From Nematostella vectensis (Eukaryota; Cnidaria; Anthozoa; Actiniaria; Edwardsiidae), in assembly GCF_932526225.1 (NCBI RefSeq), contig NC_064047.1, forward strand, positions 124,001 to 188,000: a stretch of DNA of 64,000 nt, in the 5' to 3' direction. The translations under genes were made by a program, and so were the position numbers. Of this stretch, positions 28,101-38,988 are shown piece by piece. The notes under the pieces are model-generated. The model did not search any database. It was not told where the DNA came from and worked only from the letters and a program-made list of their open reading frames with translations. The stretch's first letter is position 1. Every line of letters starts with the position of its first letter.

Positions 28101-31100
28101 ATCTGATTCTATTGTTCTTTTTTGTGTTTTACTAACTATTACTGTTTAACTATCACACTTTGTTTCACGGGTTAATGAAAACCACTCTAAGTACTTACAG
28201 TAATTCTTTTTTTAATATTATTATTTACTTGTATAATTTAGATGAGCAATACATATTTCTTCTTGGCCTTGTAGAGCTCATCTCGTTCCTCGTAAATAAC
28301 AAACAAAATGAAGTTTGTTCTTATTTGGTGCAAAGGAATCTACATTAGTTTTCTAATCAGATAATTGTTTTTTTTTTTTAACACTCACCTGTTTTTTCAA
28401 CAGCTCTTACTTGAGTTTGCTTGTCTCAGAAATAGACCTTGCTTAATAAACAAATATATCTTACAAACTTATTTAATAATAGGTAACAACTGCAATATTG
28501 TATGAAGAGAGTGCCCCTCCCTTCCACCTGCTATTGTTGACATTATGCTCAATAAACTGTTACCTCTCCCCTCTCCACCAGTTAAGCATTCTATGTATGC
28601 TTCCCTGTACAAAATGCGCCCCTTCAAATAGAACATTAAAGTTCACATACTTGTTTACTTCCTCAAACTCTTTGCTTTGTGTTTTTTGTTAACTTCCTAG
28701 GAACAAATTGAATACATATAATCAATAAATCCAGCAAGCTTATTTTGCAAACTCACTTTTTTTATTATTTTTGCGCAAAACCAATCAGGATTAAGGGGGT
28801 CAAACACAAAGAAAGAAAACGAATAAAAAAAAAAAGCCCATTGGCCTGGGATCGAACCTGGTCTGAAGAACAAAACGGAAACCATACATACGGATTACCC
28901 AATCGGTATGGCAGCACAAGGCTTTTACGGAAGGCTGTAAAGAACCCGAAGGCCCCAAGCACCGATATTTCCGAGCGAATATGCTGTACAACACTCTTGC
29001 AAGGTTATCCCAACCCGCGCATTAATGGGGAGGACAACAACCAGGATCCCAGGCCCGTAATACGGTTACGCCACGCACAGCTCGCCGAGATTGTGGATGA
29101 CAAAAAATACAGGTCTATTTGGGCGTCTTGGGTCCCTTGGGGACTCGCCATGCGCACGGGCGCATCTCTTTTATTGTGTACATGACATCAAATTAGCGAA
29201 GAAAAAAGACGCTGTTTTGGTATCATGTGAAAAGCATAAAATAAATAGAAATAAAGACGTAAGGGGTGAGAATATTGACATATTCATATTAGAATATTGA
29301 CAAAATCCGCAATATTGTCTACGCTGACTAAGTAAAGCTGTATTTTACTTTAAAGGGGCAGCAGCATAGTACTGCGCATGTCTGGAGTCAGTGTTTATTG
29401 TAGGCTTTTAAGTGTCTACAAACAGTTGAACTTTTTAAAAGCTGTCAATACCTTATTAAATAATATGCAATATTATATTGAAAACTATGTTAATTGACAG
29501 TTTGTGGTCATTTTTTTTGTTTTGTTTAAAGTCTCCCACATGTACCAAAAGCTCATAAGTCAGTATTAGAATTTCACTGAAGTTCATTGTGTCAAGGCTC
29601 TAGAGCTATTGCAAATCTCTTAAACATGACACTCCCCTTTTAAAGGAAAGTAAAAAAAATCAAAATTGTTGGTGGGGGTCTCTGTTGTGTTTGTTTTCTT
29701 TTTACTTTTGTTCTATTATTATTATTATTTTCTTTTTTAGAGGGGGAGGGGAATTCAGCTAAAAATAGCCAAGGGTCAATTCAAGCAACTAGTACAAAAG
29801 ATGTTTCTTTGCAGTCCTTTATTCAATATATTCAAGGTTATCATGCAATTCTGTTGTTTGACTGCATATATATATATTTTTTTTTCTTTCTTTTCATTAC
29901 AAGTTCTATATGTGTAAGTGGTGACCATAGCTATGATTACTATTATTTAGAATAATTTTTTACCTACTAAAAGAAAACAACTTGACTGCAAAACACTTAC
30001 TGTAGGGCACTCGATATTAGGCATTACTTTCATGTGGATGTAAGGTTGAAATGTCAAAACCTTCATTAACCCGTGAACTACGCTTTAGCGTATTACACTT
30101 TGTTGTGATCTGATTCTATTGTTCTTTTTTGTGTTTTACTAACTATTACCGTTTAACTATCACACTTTGTTTCACAGGTTAATGAAAACCATTCTAATTA
30201 CTTACAGTAATTCTTTTTTAATATTATTATTTACTTGTATAATTTAGATGAGCAATACATAATTCTTCTTGGCCTTGTAGAGCTCATCTCGTTCCTCATA
30301 AATAACAAACAAAATGAAGTTTGTTCTTATTTGGTGCAAAGGAATCTACATTAGTTTTCTAATCAGATAATTGTTTTTTTTAAAACTCGCCTGTTTTTTC
30401 AACAGCTCTTACTTGAGTTTGCTTGTCTCAGAAATAGACCTTGCTTAATAAACAAATATATCTTACAAACTTATTTAATAATAGGTAACAACTGCAATAT
30501 TGTATGAAGAGAGTGCCCCTCCCTTCACCTGCTATTGTTGACATTATGCTCAATAAACTGTCACCTCTCCCCTCTCCACCAGTTAAGCATTCTATGTATG
30601 CTTCCCTGTACAAAATGCGCCCCTTCAAATAGAACATTAAAGTTCAAATACTTGTTTACTTCATCAAACTCTTTGCTTTGTGTTTTTTGTTAACTTCCTA
30701 GGAACAAACTGAAAACATATAATCAATAAATCCAGCAAGCTTATTTTGCAAACTCACTTTTTTTTATTATTTTTGCGCAAAACCAATTAGGATTAAGGGG
30801 GTCAAGCACAAAGAAAGAAAACGAATAAAAAAAAAGCCCATTGGCCTGGGATCGAACCCGGTCTGAAGAATAAAACGGAAACCATACATACGGATTACCC
30901 AATCGGTATGGCAGCACAAGGCTTTTACGGAAGGCTGTAAAGAACCCGGAGGCCCCAAGCACCGATATTTCCGAGCGAATATGCTGTACAACACTCTTGC
31001 AAGGTTATCCCAACCCGCGCATTAATGGGGAGGACAATAACCAGGATCCCAGGCCCGTAATACGGTTACGCCACGCACAGCTCGCCGAGATTGTGGATGA

Positions 31101-34100
31101 CAAAAAATAGAGGTCTATTTGGGCGTCTTGGGTCCCTTGGGGACTCGCCATGCGCACGGGCGCATCTCTTTTATTGTGTACATGACATCAAATTAGCGAA
31201 GAAAAAAGACGCTGTTTTGGTATCATGTGAAAAGCATAAAATAAATAGAAATAAAGACGTAACGGGGGAGAATATTGACATATTCATATTAGAATATTGA
31301 CAAAATCCGCAATATTGTCTACGCTGACTAAGTAAAGCTGTATTTTACTTTAAAGGGGCAGCAGCATAGTACTGCGCATGTCTGGAGTCAGTGTTTATTG
31401 TAGGCTTTTAAGTGTCTACAAACAGTTGAACTTTTTAAAAGCTGTCAATACCTTATTAAATAATATGCAATATTATATTGAAAACTATGTTAATTGACAG
31501 TTTGTGGTCATTTTTTTTGTTTTGTTTAAAGTCTCCCACATGTACCAAAAGCTCATAAGTCAGTATTAGAATTTCACTGAAGTTCATTGTGTCAAGGCTC
31601 TAGAGCTATTGCAAATCTCTTAAACATGACACTCCCCTTTTAAAGGAAAGTAAAAAAAATCAAAATTGTTGGTGGGGTCTCTGTTGTGTTTGTTTTCTTT
31701 TTAGTTTTGTTCTATTATTATTATTATTTTCTTTTTTAGAGGGGGAGGGGAATTCAGCTAAAAATAGCCAAGGGTCAATTCAAGCAACTAGTACAAAAGA
31801 TGTTTTTTTGCAGTCCTTTATTCAATATATTCAAGGTTATTATGCAATTCTGTTGTTTGACTGCATATATATATTTTTTTTCTTTCTTTTCATTACAAGT
31901 TCTATATGTGTAAGTGGTGACCATAGCTATGACTACTATTATTTAGAATAATTTTTTACCTACTAACAGAAAACAACTTGACTGCAAAACACTTACTGTA
32001 GGGCACTCGATATTAGGCATTACTTTCATGTGGATGTAAGGTTGAAATGTCAAAACCTTCATTAACCCGTGAACTACGCTTTAGCGTATTACACTTTGTT
32101 GTGATCTGATTCTATTGTTCTTTTTTGTGTTTTACTAACTATTACCGTTTAACTATCACACTTTGTTTCACGTGTTAATGAAAACCACTCTAATTACTTA
32201 CAGTAATTCTTTTTTTAATATTATTATTTACTTGTATAATTTAGATGAGCAATACATATTTCTTCTTGGCCTTGTAGAGCTCATCTCGTTCCTCATAAAT
32301 AACAAACAAAATGAAGTTTGTTCTTATTTGGTGCAAAGGAATCTACATTAGTTTTCTAATCAGATAATTGTTTTTTTTTTTTAACACTCACCTGTTTTTT
32401 CAACAGCTCTTACTTGAGTTTGCTTGTCTCAGAAATAGACCTTGCTTAATTAACAAATATATCTTACAAACTTATTTAATAATAGGTAACAACTGCAATA
32501 TTGTATGAAGAGAGTGCCCCTCCCTTCCACCTGCTATTGTTGACATTATGCTCAATAAACTGTTACCTCTCCCCTCTCCACCAGTTAAGCATTCTATGTA
32601 TGCTTCCCTGTACAAAATGCGCCCCTTCAAATAGAACATTAAAGTTCAAATACTTGTTTACTTCCTCAAACTCTTTGCTTTGTGTTTTTTGTTAACTTCC
32701 TAGGAACAAATTGAATACATATAATCAATAAATCCAGCAAGCTTATTTTGCAAACTCACTTTTTTTTTTATTTTTGCGCAAAACCAATCAGGATTAAGGG
32801 GGTCAAGCACAAAGAAAGAAAAAGAATAAAAAAAAAGCCCATTGGCCTGGGATCGAACCCGGTCTGAAGAACAAAACGGAAACCATACATACGGATTACC
32901 CAATCGGTATGGCAGCACAAGGCTTTTACGGAAGGCTGTAAAGAACCCGAAGGCCCCAAGCACCGATATTTCCGAGCGAATATGCTGTACAACACTCTTG
33001 CAAGGTTATCCCAACCCGCGCATTAATGGGGAGGACAATAACCAGGATCCCAGGCCCGTAATACGGTTACGCCACGCACAGCTCGCCGAGATTGTGGATG
33101 ACAAAAAATAGAGGTCTATTTGGGCGTCTTGGGTCCCTTGGGGACTCGCCATGCGCACGGGCGCATCTCTTTTATTGTGTACATGACATCAAATTAGCGA
33201 AGAAAAAAGACGCTGTTTTGGTATCATGTGAAAAGCATAAAATAAATAGAAATAAAGACGTAAGGGGGGAGAATATTGACATATTCATATTAGAATATTG
33301 ACAAAATCCGCAATATTGTCTACGCTGACTAAGTAAAGCTGTATTTTACTTTAAAGGGGCAGCAGCATAGTACTGCGTATGTCTGGAGTCAGTGTTTATT
33401 GTAGGCTTTTAAGTGTCTACAAACAGTTGAACTTTTTAAAAGCTGTCAATACCTTATTAAATAATATGCAATATTATATTGAAAACTATGTTAATTGACA
33501 GTTTGTGGTCATTTTTTTTGCTTTGTTTAAAGTCTCCCACATGTACCAAAAGCTCGTAAGTCAGTATTAGAATTTCACTGAAGTTCATTGTGTCAAGGCT
33601 CTAGAGCTATTGCAAATCTCTTAAACATGACACTCCCCCTTTAAAGGAAAGTAAAAAAAAATCAAAATTGTTGGTGGGGGTCTCTGTTGTGTTTGTTTTC
33701 TTTTTAGTTTTGTTCTATTATTATTATTATTTTCTTTTTTAGAGGGGGAGGGGAATTCAGCTAAAAATAGCCAAGGGTCAATTCAAGCAACTAGTACAAA
33801 AGATGTTTTTTTGCAGTCCTTTATTCAATATATTCAAGGTTATCATGCAATTCTGTTGTTTGACTGCATATATATATATTTTTTCTTTCTTTTCATTACA
33901 AGTTCTATATGTGTAAGTGGTGACCATAGCTATGATTACTATTATTTAGAATAATTTTTTACCTACTAAAAGAAAACAACTTGACTGCAAAACACTTACT
34001 GTAGGGCACTCGATATTAGGCATTACTTTCATGTGGATGTAAGGTTGAAATGTCAAAACCTTCATTAACCCGTGAACTACGCTTTAGCGTATTACACTTT

Positions 34101-36545
34101 GTTGTGATCTGATTCTATTGTTCTTTTTTGTGTTTTACTAACTATTACCGTTTAACTATCACACTTTGTTTCACGGGTTAATGAAAACCACTCTAATTAC
34201 TTACAGTAATTCTTTTTTAATATTATTATTTACTTGTATAATTTAGATGAGCAATACATATTTCTTCTTGGCCTTGTAGAGCTCATCTCGTTCCTCATAA
34301 ATAACAAACAAAATGAAGTTTGTTCTTATTTGGTGCAAAGGAATCTACATTAGTTTTCTAATCAGATAATTGTTTTTTTTAACACTCACCTGTTATTTCA
34401 ACAGCTCTTACTTGAGTTTGCTTGTCTCAGAAATAGACCTTGCTTAATAAACAAATATATCTTACAAACTTATTTAATAATAGGTAACAACTGCAATATT
34501 GTATGAAGAGAGTGCCCCTCTCTTCCCCCTGCTATTGTTGACATTATGCTCAATAAACTGTTACCTCTCCCCTCTCCACCAGTTAAGCATTCTATGTATG
34601 CTTCCCTGTACAAAATGCGCCCCTTCAAATAGAACATTAAAGTTCACATACTTGTTTACTTCCTCAAACTCTTTGCTTTGTGTTTTTTGTTAACTTCCTA
34701 GGAACAAATTGAATACATATAATCAATAAATCCAGCAAGCTTATTTTGCAAACTCACTTTTTTTTATTATTTTTGCGCAAAACCAATCAGGATTAGGGGG
34801 GTCTAGCACAAAGAAAGAAAACGAATAAAAACAAAAGCCCATTGGCCTGGGATCGAACCCGGTCTGAAGAACAAAACGAAAACCAAAAATACGGATTACC
34901 CAATCGGTATGGCAGCACAAGGCTTTTACGGAAGGCTGTAAAGAACCCGAAGGCCCCAAGCACCGATATTTCCGAGCGAATATGCTGTACAACACTCTTG
35001 CAAGGTTATCCCAACCCGCGCATTAATGGGGAGGACAATAACCAGGATCCCAGGCCTGTAATACGGTTACGCCACGCACAGCTCGCCGAGATTGTGGATG
35101 ACAAAAAATAGAGGTCTATTTGGGCGTCTTGGGTCCCTTGGGGACTCGCCATGCGCACGGGCGCATCTCTTTTATTGTGTACATGACATCAAATTAGCGA
35201 AGAAAAAAGACGCTGTTTTGGTATCATGTGAAAAGCATAAAATAAATAGAAATAAAGACGTAAGTGGGGAGAATATTGACATATTCATATTAGAATATTG
35301 ACAAAATCCGCAATATTGTCTACGCTGACTAAGTAAAGCTGTATTTTACTTTAAAGGGGCAGCAGCATAGTACTGCGCATGTCTGGAGTCAGTGTTTATT
35401 GTAGGCTTTTAAGTGTCTACAAACAGTTGAACTTTTTAAAAGCTGTCAATACCTTATTAAATAATATGCAATATTATATTGAAAACTATGTTAATGGACA
35501 GTTTGTGGTCATTTTTTTTGTTTTGTTTAAAGTCTCCCACATGTACCAAAAGCTCATAAGTCAGTATTAGAATTTCACTGAAGTTCATTGTGTCAGGGCT
35601 CTAGAGCTATTGCAAATCTCTTAAACATGACACTCCCCCTTTAAAGGAAAGTAAAAAAAAATCAAAATTGTTGGTGGAGGTCTCTGCTGTGTTTGTTTTC
35701 TTTTTAGTTTTGTTCTATTATTATTATTATTTTCTTTTTTAGAGGGGGAGGGAAATTCAGCTAAAAATAGCCAAGGGTCAATTCAAGCAACTAGTACAAA
35801 AGATGTTTTTTTGCAGTCCTTTATTCAATATATTCAAGGTTATTATGCAATTCTGTTGTTTGACTGCATATATATATTTTTTCTTTCTTTTCATTACAAG
35901 TGCTATATGTGTAAGTGGTGACCATAGCTATGATTACTATAATTTAGAATAATTTTTTACCTACTAACAGAAAACAACTTGACTGCAAAACACTTACTGT
36001 AGGGCACTCGATATTAGGCATTACTTTCATGTGGATGTAAGGTTGAAATGTCAAAACTTTCATTAACCCGTGAACTACGCTTTAGCGTATCACACTTTGT
36101 TGTGATCTGATTCTATTGTTCTTTTTTGTGTTTTACTAACTATTACCGTTTAACTATCACACTTTGTTTCACGGGTTAATGAAAACCACTCTAATTACTT
36201 ACAGTAGTTCTTTTTTAATATTATCATTTACTTGTATAATTTAGATGAGCAATACATATTTCTTTATGGCTTTGTAGAGCTCATCTCGTTTCTCATAAAT
36301 AACAAACTAAATGAAGTTTGTTCTTATTTTGGTGCAAAGGAATCTACAGTAGTTTTCTAATCAGATAATTGTTTTTCTTTTAACACTCACCTGTTATTTC
36401 AACAGCCTTACTTGAGTTTGCTTGTCTCAGAAAAAGACCTTGCTTAATAAACAAAGACATGTTACAAACTTATTTAATAATAGGTTACAACTGCAATATT
36501 GTATAAAGAGAGTCCCCCTCCCTTCCCCCTGATATTGTTGACATT

Positions 36546-36560
36546 CACGCCGGGCACAAA
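36546..36560 (+). repeat. Left terminal inverted repeat of outer insertion, preceded by ATT duplication
   Basis: CACGCCGGGCACAAA, exactly complementary to 59247-59261. The three bases before it (ATT) reappear directly after the right end. Confidence 0.9.
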
Positions 36561-37998
36561 ACACTCCAAAAGCGGCAGGGTTTTCCGTGTCAAATCGCCA
36601 TCTTGGACGGGGCACGTTTTCAGAGGACTGGTGCCGAATTTACGAATCTGCTCGGGCCCTATGTTCGAAAGCTCGTAAGATTTTCGCTAGCTTCGGAAAA
36701 TAAGATCGGATGGCGGGAAAGCACAGACGGAAGAACAAGGTTTGATTTGGTATCAAACACGGCCAGAATTTCGCGTGGTTCCTGCGCCTATTCTTCAAAG
36801 GGATACGGTCTTTCCGCGACATTTACCAAAATGTATTGAATGCAGTTATTTTGAGTCCCGATTTTATTTTTACGTCGAAAGAATTTATTGAAAATCAGCA
36901 GGGTAGTCCGATTCTTGAATCCCTGAATGTCTTCGCTATGATTTTGGTTTTGTAGATTTCTCCTCTGTTCTCGCGCGATTATTTTTGAAACCTCACTCTA
37001 ATTTTCAAGTTTATCTGTGAAAATTCCAAAGAGGTTCAGTCTCGGAGAGTAAATGCGAGAGGCTAAATTAAAGAGACAGAATGTGATGGACTCTTCGCGA
37101 GAACTGCAGGACCTGGAGGATGAGTTTTCTTCCCTTTAGCAAAGCATCGTTGAGAAGAAACTTGAAAGCGAAGCGAGAAAAGCTGAGAAGGCTTAGCAGA
37201 AAGGTATTTATATAGAACCAAATAGAATGTGTTTACATATAATACTCATTTTGTAGAAATGCAGCGCTTATAGAAAAGGAATCGAAAGAAAAGGATATAC
37301 TTGTTTTAGCCAGACTTGCGCATTATTTTACGCTATCATGTTATTTGAGAGGGGTGATTTATTGAGTTATAAATTATAGTCAAATTGTTGGTTCTTTTAG
37401 ATCGATAGATCGTTTCGTCAAAGAAATAACACATGGAATAGAACTCAAACAACTTGGCGCGCGCGTTGCTATGGTAGCTTATGAACAATAATTATTCTTT
37501 GTTGTGAAAGTATTTTCAGTTTGAACAGCGCTTCAGTTTATTGTATTCTTGGATAAACTTGTTCTCAACGAAACTCAAGTGAAACCAAATATGATAATCA
37601 TTTAAGTTACATCAGAAAACTTAGTCAAATCAAAATAGTTAAGTAAGACTTAGTACTTAATTGGATTCTTAATTCTGAGTTCTTCCAAACAGATTACTTG
37701 TTGTTTCATGTTGGTCTAATTATTATCTTTGTTTGTTTGTTTCATAATTGATGGCTACATGGATATTCTCTTTAGATTAGTGATATCCTCAATAGAAAAT
37801 AGATAGTAGTAATTAGTTTATTATATGATTAGGCTATTATATTTAAATGTAATCAATAACCTTACTCTGCATAGCAGTTAAAAATAGGTAGGTAGATTCA
37901 GACAGTCGTATGGAAGGTAAAAGTCAGGAAGGAGGCAGTCAGAAGGGGTTTTTAAATGGAAATGCAGTGTCGAGGAGGAAGAATCCGACATGCTTCAC
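36561..37998. other. Left arm of outer insertion, mostly non-coding
   Basis: This ~1.4 kb arm begins GC-rich, with a GCCATCTTGG motif at 36596-36605 that resembles a YY1 site. It includes an open frame of 78 codons (36603-36839) that matches nothing I recognise, then a degenerate exon-like stretch (separate entry), then AT-rich sequence to the Polinton edge. No intact gene is visible. Confidence 0.6.
37053..37206 (+). pseudogene. Degenerate exon-like coding remnant, charged/helical
   Basis: Reading from the ATG at 37053, the frame encodes a Lys/Glu-rich, coiled-coil-like peptide (starts MREAKLKRQN, includes LQDLEDEF). It is interrupted by TAG at 37137 and again by TAG at 37194, and then meets a possible splice donor (AAAG followed by GTATTT, ~37201). 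Reading through both stops keeps the same composition, which suggests a decayed first exon of a transposon or host gene. The segment is short, so chance is possible. Confidence 0.3.
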
Positions 37999-38108
37999 TG
38001 AGGGAGTAGTAGGGTTTTGGCGCAGCTGGCGCAAAGTTTTCATCATCCCGAATTTCATTCCAAAAATGGCGCAAAAGTCTCCGCACACCTCCGCCAAGCC
38101 TCGCGACC

Positions 38109-38120
38109 TGCGCATGCGCG
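38109..38120. promoter_or_regulatory. NRF1-like palindrome in the terminal repeat
   Basis: TGCGCATGCGCG matches the palindromic NRF1 consensus. The same site is present in the right repeat at 55091-55102. Whether a host NRF1 binds it is inference. Confidence 0.35.
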
Positions 38121-38154
38121 AGTTTGCCAAAGATCTCTTGCACGACCACGCCAA

Positions 38155-38544
38155 CCTGTCAATCACTTTGTCACGTGATAGCCAAGCCCACCTGTCAATC
38201 ACTTTGTCACGTGATAGCCAAGCCCACCTGTCAATCACTTTGTCACGTGATAGCCAAGCCCACCTGTCAATCACTTTGTCACGTGATAGCCAAGCCCACC
38301 TGTCAATCACTTTGTAAAAAACCTGTCAATCACTTTGTCACGTGATAGCCACGCCCACCTGTCAATCACTTTGTAAAAAACCTATCAATCACTTTGTAAA
38401 AAACCTGTCAATCACTTTGTCACGTGATAGCCACGCCCACCTGTCAATCACTTTGTAAAAAACCTATCAATCACTTTGTCAAAAACCTGTCAATCACTTT
38501 GTCACGTGATAGCCAAGCCCACCTGTCAATCACTTTGTCACGTG
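38155..38544 (+). repeat. Internal array of left terminal repeat: 13 units of 36 or 23 bp
   Basis: Every unit starts CCTGTCAATCACTTTGT (or CCTATCAATC). It continues either with CACGTGATAGCCAAGCCCA (36-bp form) or with AAAAAA (23-bp form). Units 1-4 are long; the rest mix both forms. Eleven units carry CTGTCAATCA, whose complement TGATTGACAG is the textbook PBX-MEIS/PREP composite site, and eight contain the E-box CACGTG. The regular spacing is a minisatellite, not CRISPR: there are no unique spacers. Confidence 0.9.
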
Positions 38545-38548
38545 TCGC

Positions 38549-38580
38549 ACCTAGGGGGAGCCTGGGGGCTATTCTGGTCT
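38549..38580. repeat. Dispersed palindromic unit, copy 1
   Basis: CACCTAGGGGGAGCCTGGGG and following bases are a degenerate copy of the unit seen best at 38898 and 54785. It sits directly upstream of the first gene. Confidence 0.45.
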
Positions 38581-38589
38581 AAAGACGTG
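38578..38589 (+). promoter_or_regulatory. Promoter motif, GACATG class (degenerate), for 86-aa gene
   Basis: TCTAAAGACGTG, 16 nt before the start codon at 38606. It is a weaker version of the motif at 38961, 40009 and 54739. Confidence 0.4.
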
Positions 38590-38605
38590 TGGGGTCCTAG
38601 ATAAA

Positions 38606-38866
38606 ATGACATTAAAGACGGAGGTGAAGATTAAAAACGATGCGGCTACAGCCGGCGGTTGTTCGGTGCTGGAGGTGAATGTGAGTAACACTGCGGATGC
38701 GGAGCCTGAACACTGCTGTTGTGACGCTGATTACTATGAAGACTCAGAATACGGAAGCTTCGACCCCGTTGGGTTTGTGGCCGGAGCGGCGACAATTGTC
38801 CTTGGTGTTCTAGCAATGTTAGTCTCCATGCCACGGTATGACGAAAAAAGATGGGTGAGATACTAG
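38606..38866 (+). CDS. Small single-pass membrane protein, unknown function
   Basis: 86 residues. The N-terminal half is polar with a CCCDAD cluster and acidic/tyrosine residues (DYYEDSEYG). Residues ~54-74 form one hydrophobic span (GFVAGAATIVLGVLAMLVSM), followed by a short basic tail. I do not recognise a family. Support for it being real: it lies between two copies of the dispersed palindrome, has a degenerate TAAAGACGTG motif just upstream, and reads in the same direction as the four genes that follow. It could be a surface or envelope-associated accessory protein, but that is a guess. Confidence 0.5.
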   Translation: MTLKTEVKIKNDAATAGGCSVLEVNVSNTADAEPEHCCCDADYYEDSEYGSFDPVGFVAGAATIVLGVLAMLVSMPRYDEKRWVRY

Positions 38867-38897
38867 TCCACGAATGTGGTGCGGAGACTTTAGACCC

Positions 38898-38930
38898 CAC
38901 CTAGGGGGAGCTCGAGGGGACTAGCCTCTC
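38898..38930. repeat. Dispersed palindromic unit, copy 2
   Basis: CACCTAGGGGGAGCTCGAGG plus GGACTAGCCTCTC. It continues into CAGCTTCACATCTAAAAA, which is also found beside copy 8 upstream of PolB. So the 5' regions of the TFIIB-like and PolB genes share ~75 bp of related sequence. Confidence 0.7.
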
Positions 38931-38960
38931 AGCTTCACATCTAAAAAACCTTTGAAAAGT

Positions 38961-38974
38961 GGCTTAAAGACATG
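38961..38974 (+). promoter_or_regulatory. Promoter motif, GACATG class, for TFIIB-like gene
   Basis: GGCTTAAAGACATG, preceded by TTTGAAAAGT as at PolB. Its own ATG (38972) opens a six-codon upstream frame whose TGA (38990-38992) overlaps the real start codon as ATGA. Confidence 0.65.
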
Positions 38975-38988
38975 AACAGTCTAATAAA

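Larger units (their letters stand above)
1..36545. repeat. Tandem satellite array, ~2 kb unit (left part)
   Basis: Head-to-tail copies of one AT-rich unit. Taking the GAATTCAGC box as start, units begin at 1, 1952, 3952, 5947, 7949, 9945, 11892, 13892, 15843, 17788, 19739, 21744, 23747, 25745, 27747, 29751, 31750, 33753 and 35752. Units are either ~1,995-2,005 bp or ~1,945-1,951 bp. The short form lacks ~50 bp (a block with AAAATTGTTGG and GGGTCTCTG) just before the T-rich tract that precedes GAATTC; short units start at 1, 9945, 13892, 15843 and 17788. Copies differ by scattered substitutions and homopolymer changes. Short frames of 60-110 codons recur only because the units are similar; several are broken between copies and none resembles a known protein, so I annotate no gene. 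The last unit is interrupted at 36545 by a transposon insertion. Confidence 0.97.
38006..38560 (+). repeat. Left terminal inverted repeat of Polinton (~555 bp)
   Basis: The outer ~150 bp (38006-38154) appears base-for-base complementary to the right end by eye. Inside it is an array of short repeats, followed by CACCTAGGGGGAG, which is also shared with the right end. The left copy is longer than the right (~396 bp) because the internal array has 13 units instead of 8. Confidence 0.92.

Noticed and set aside
36603-36839. 78-codon frame near the left end of the outer insertion as a gene
   Set aside because: It has no recognisable domain, no repeat elsewhere in the window and only chance-level length in GC-richer DNA.
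37910-38317. 135-codon plus-strand frame and its antisense partner spanning the left Polinton border
   Set aside because: They run from outer-element sequence through the terminal repeat and read the array as a repeated peptide; this is a by-product of the 36-bp (3x12) period.
38155-38544. Regular 36/23-bp repeats in the Polinton ends as a CRISPR-like array
   Set aside because: There are no unique spacers, the units are contiguous, and the setting is a eukaryotic element; it is a minisatellite in a terminal repeat.
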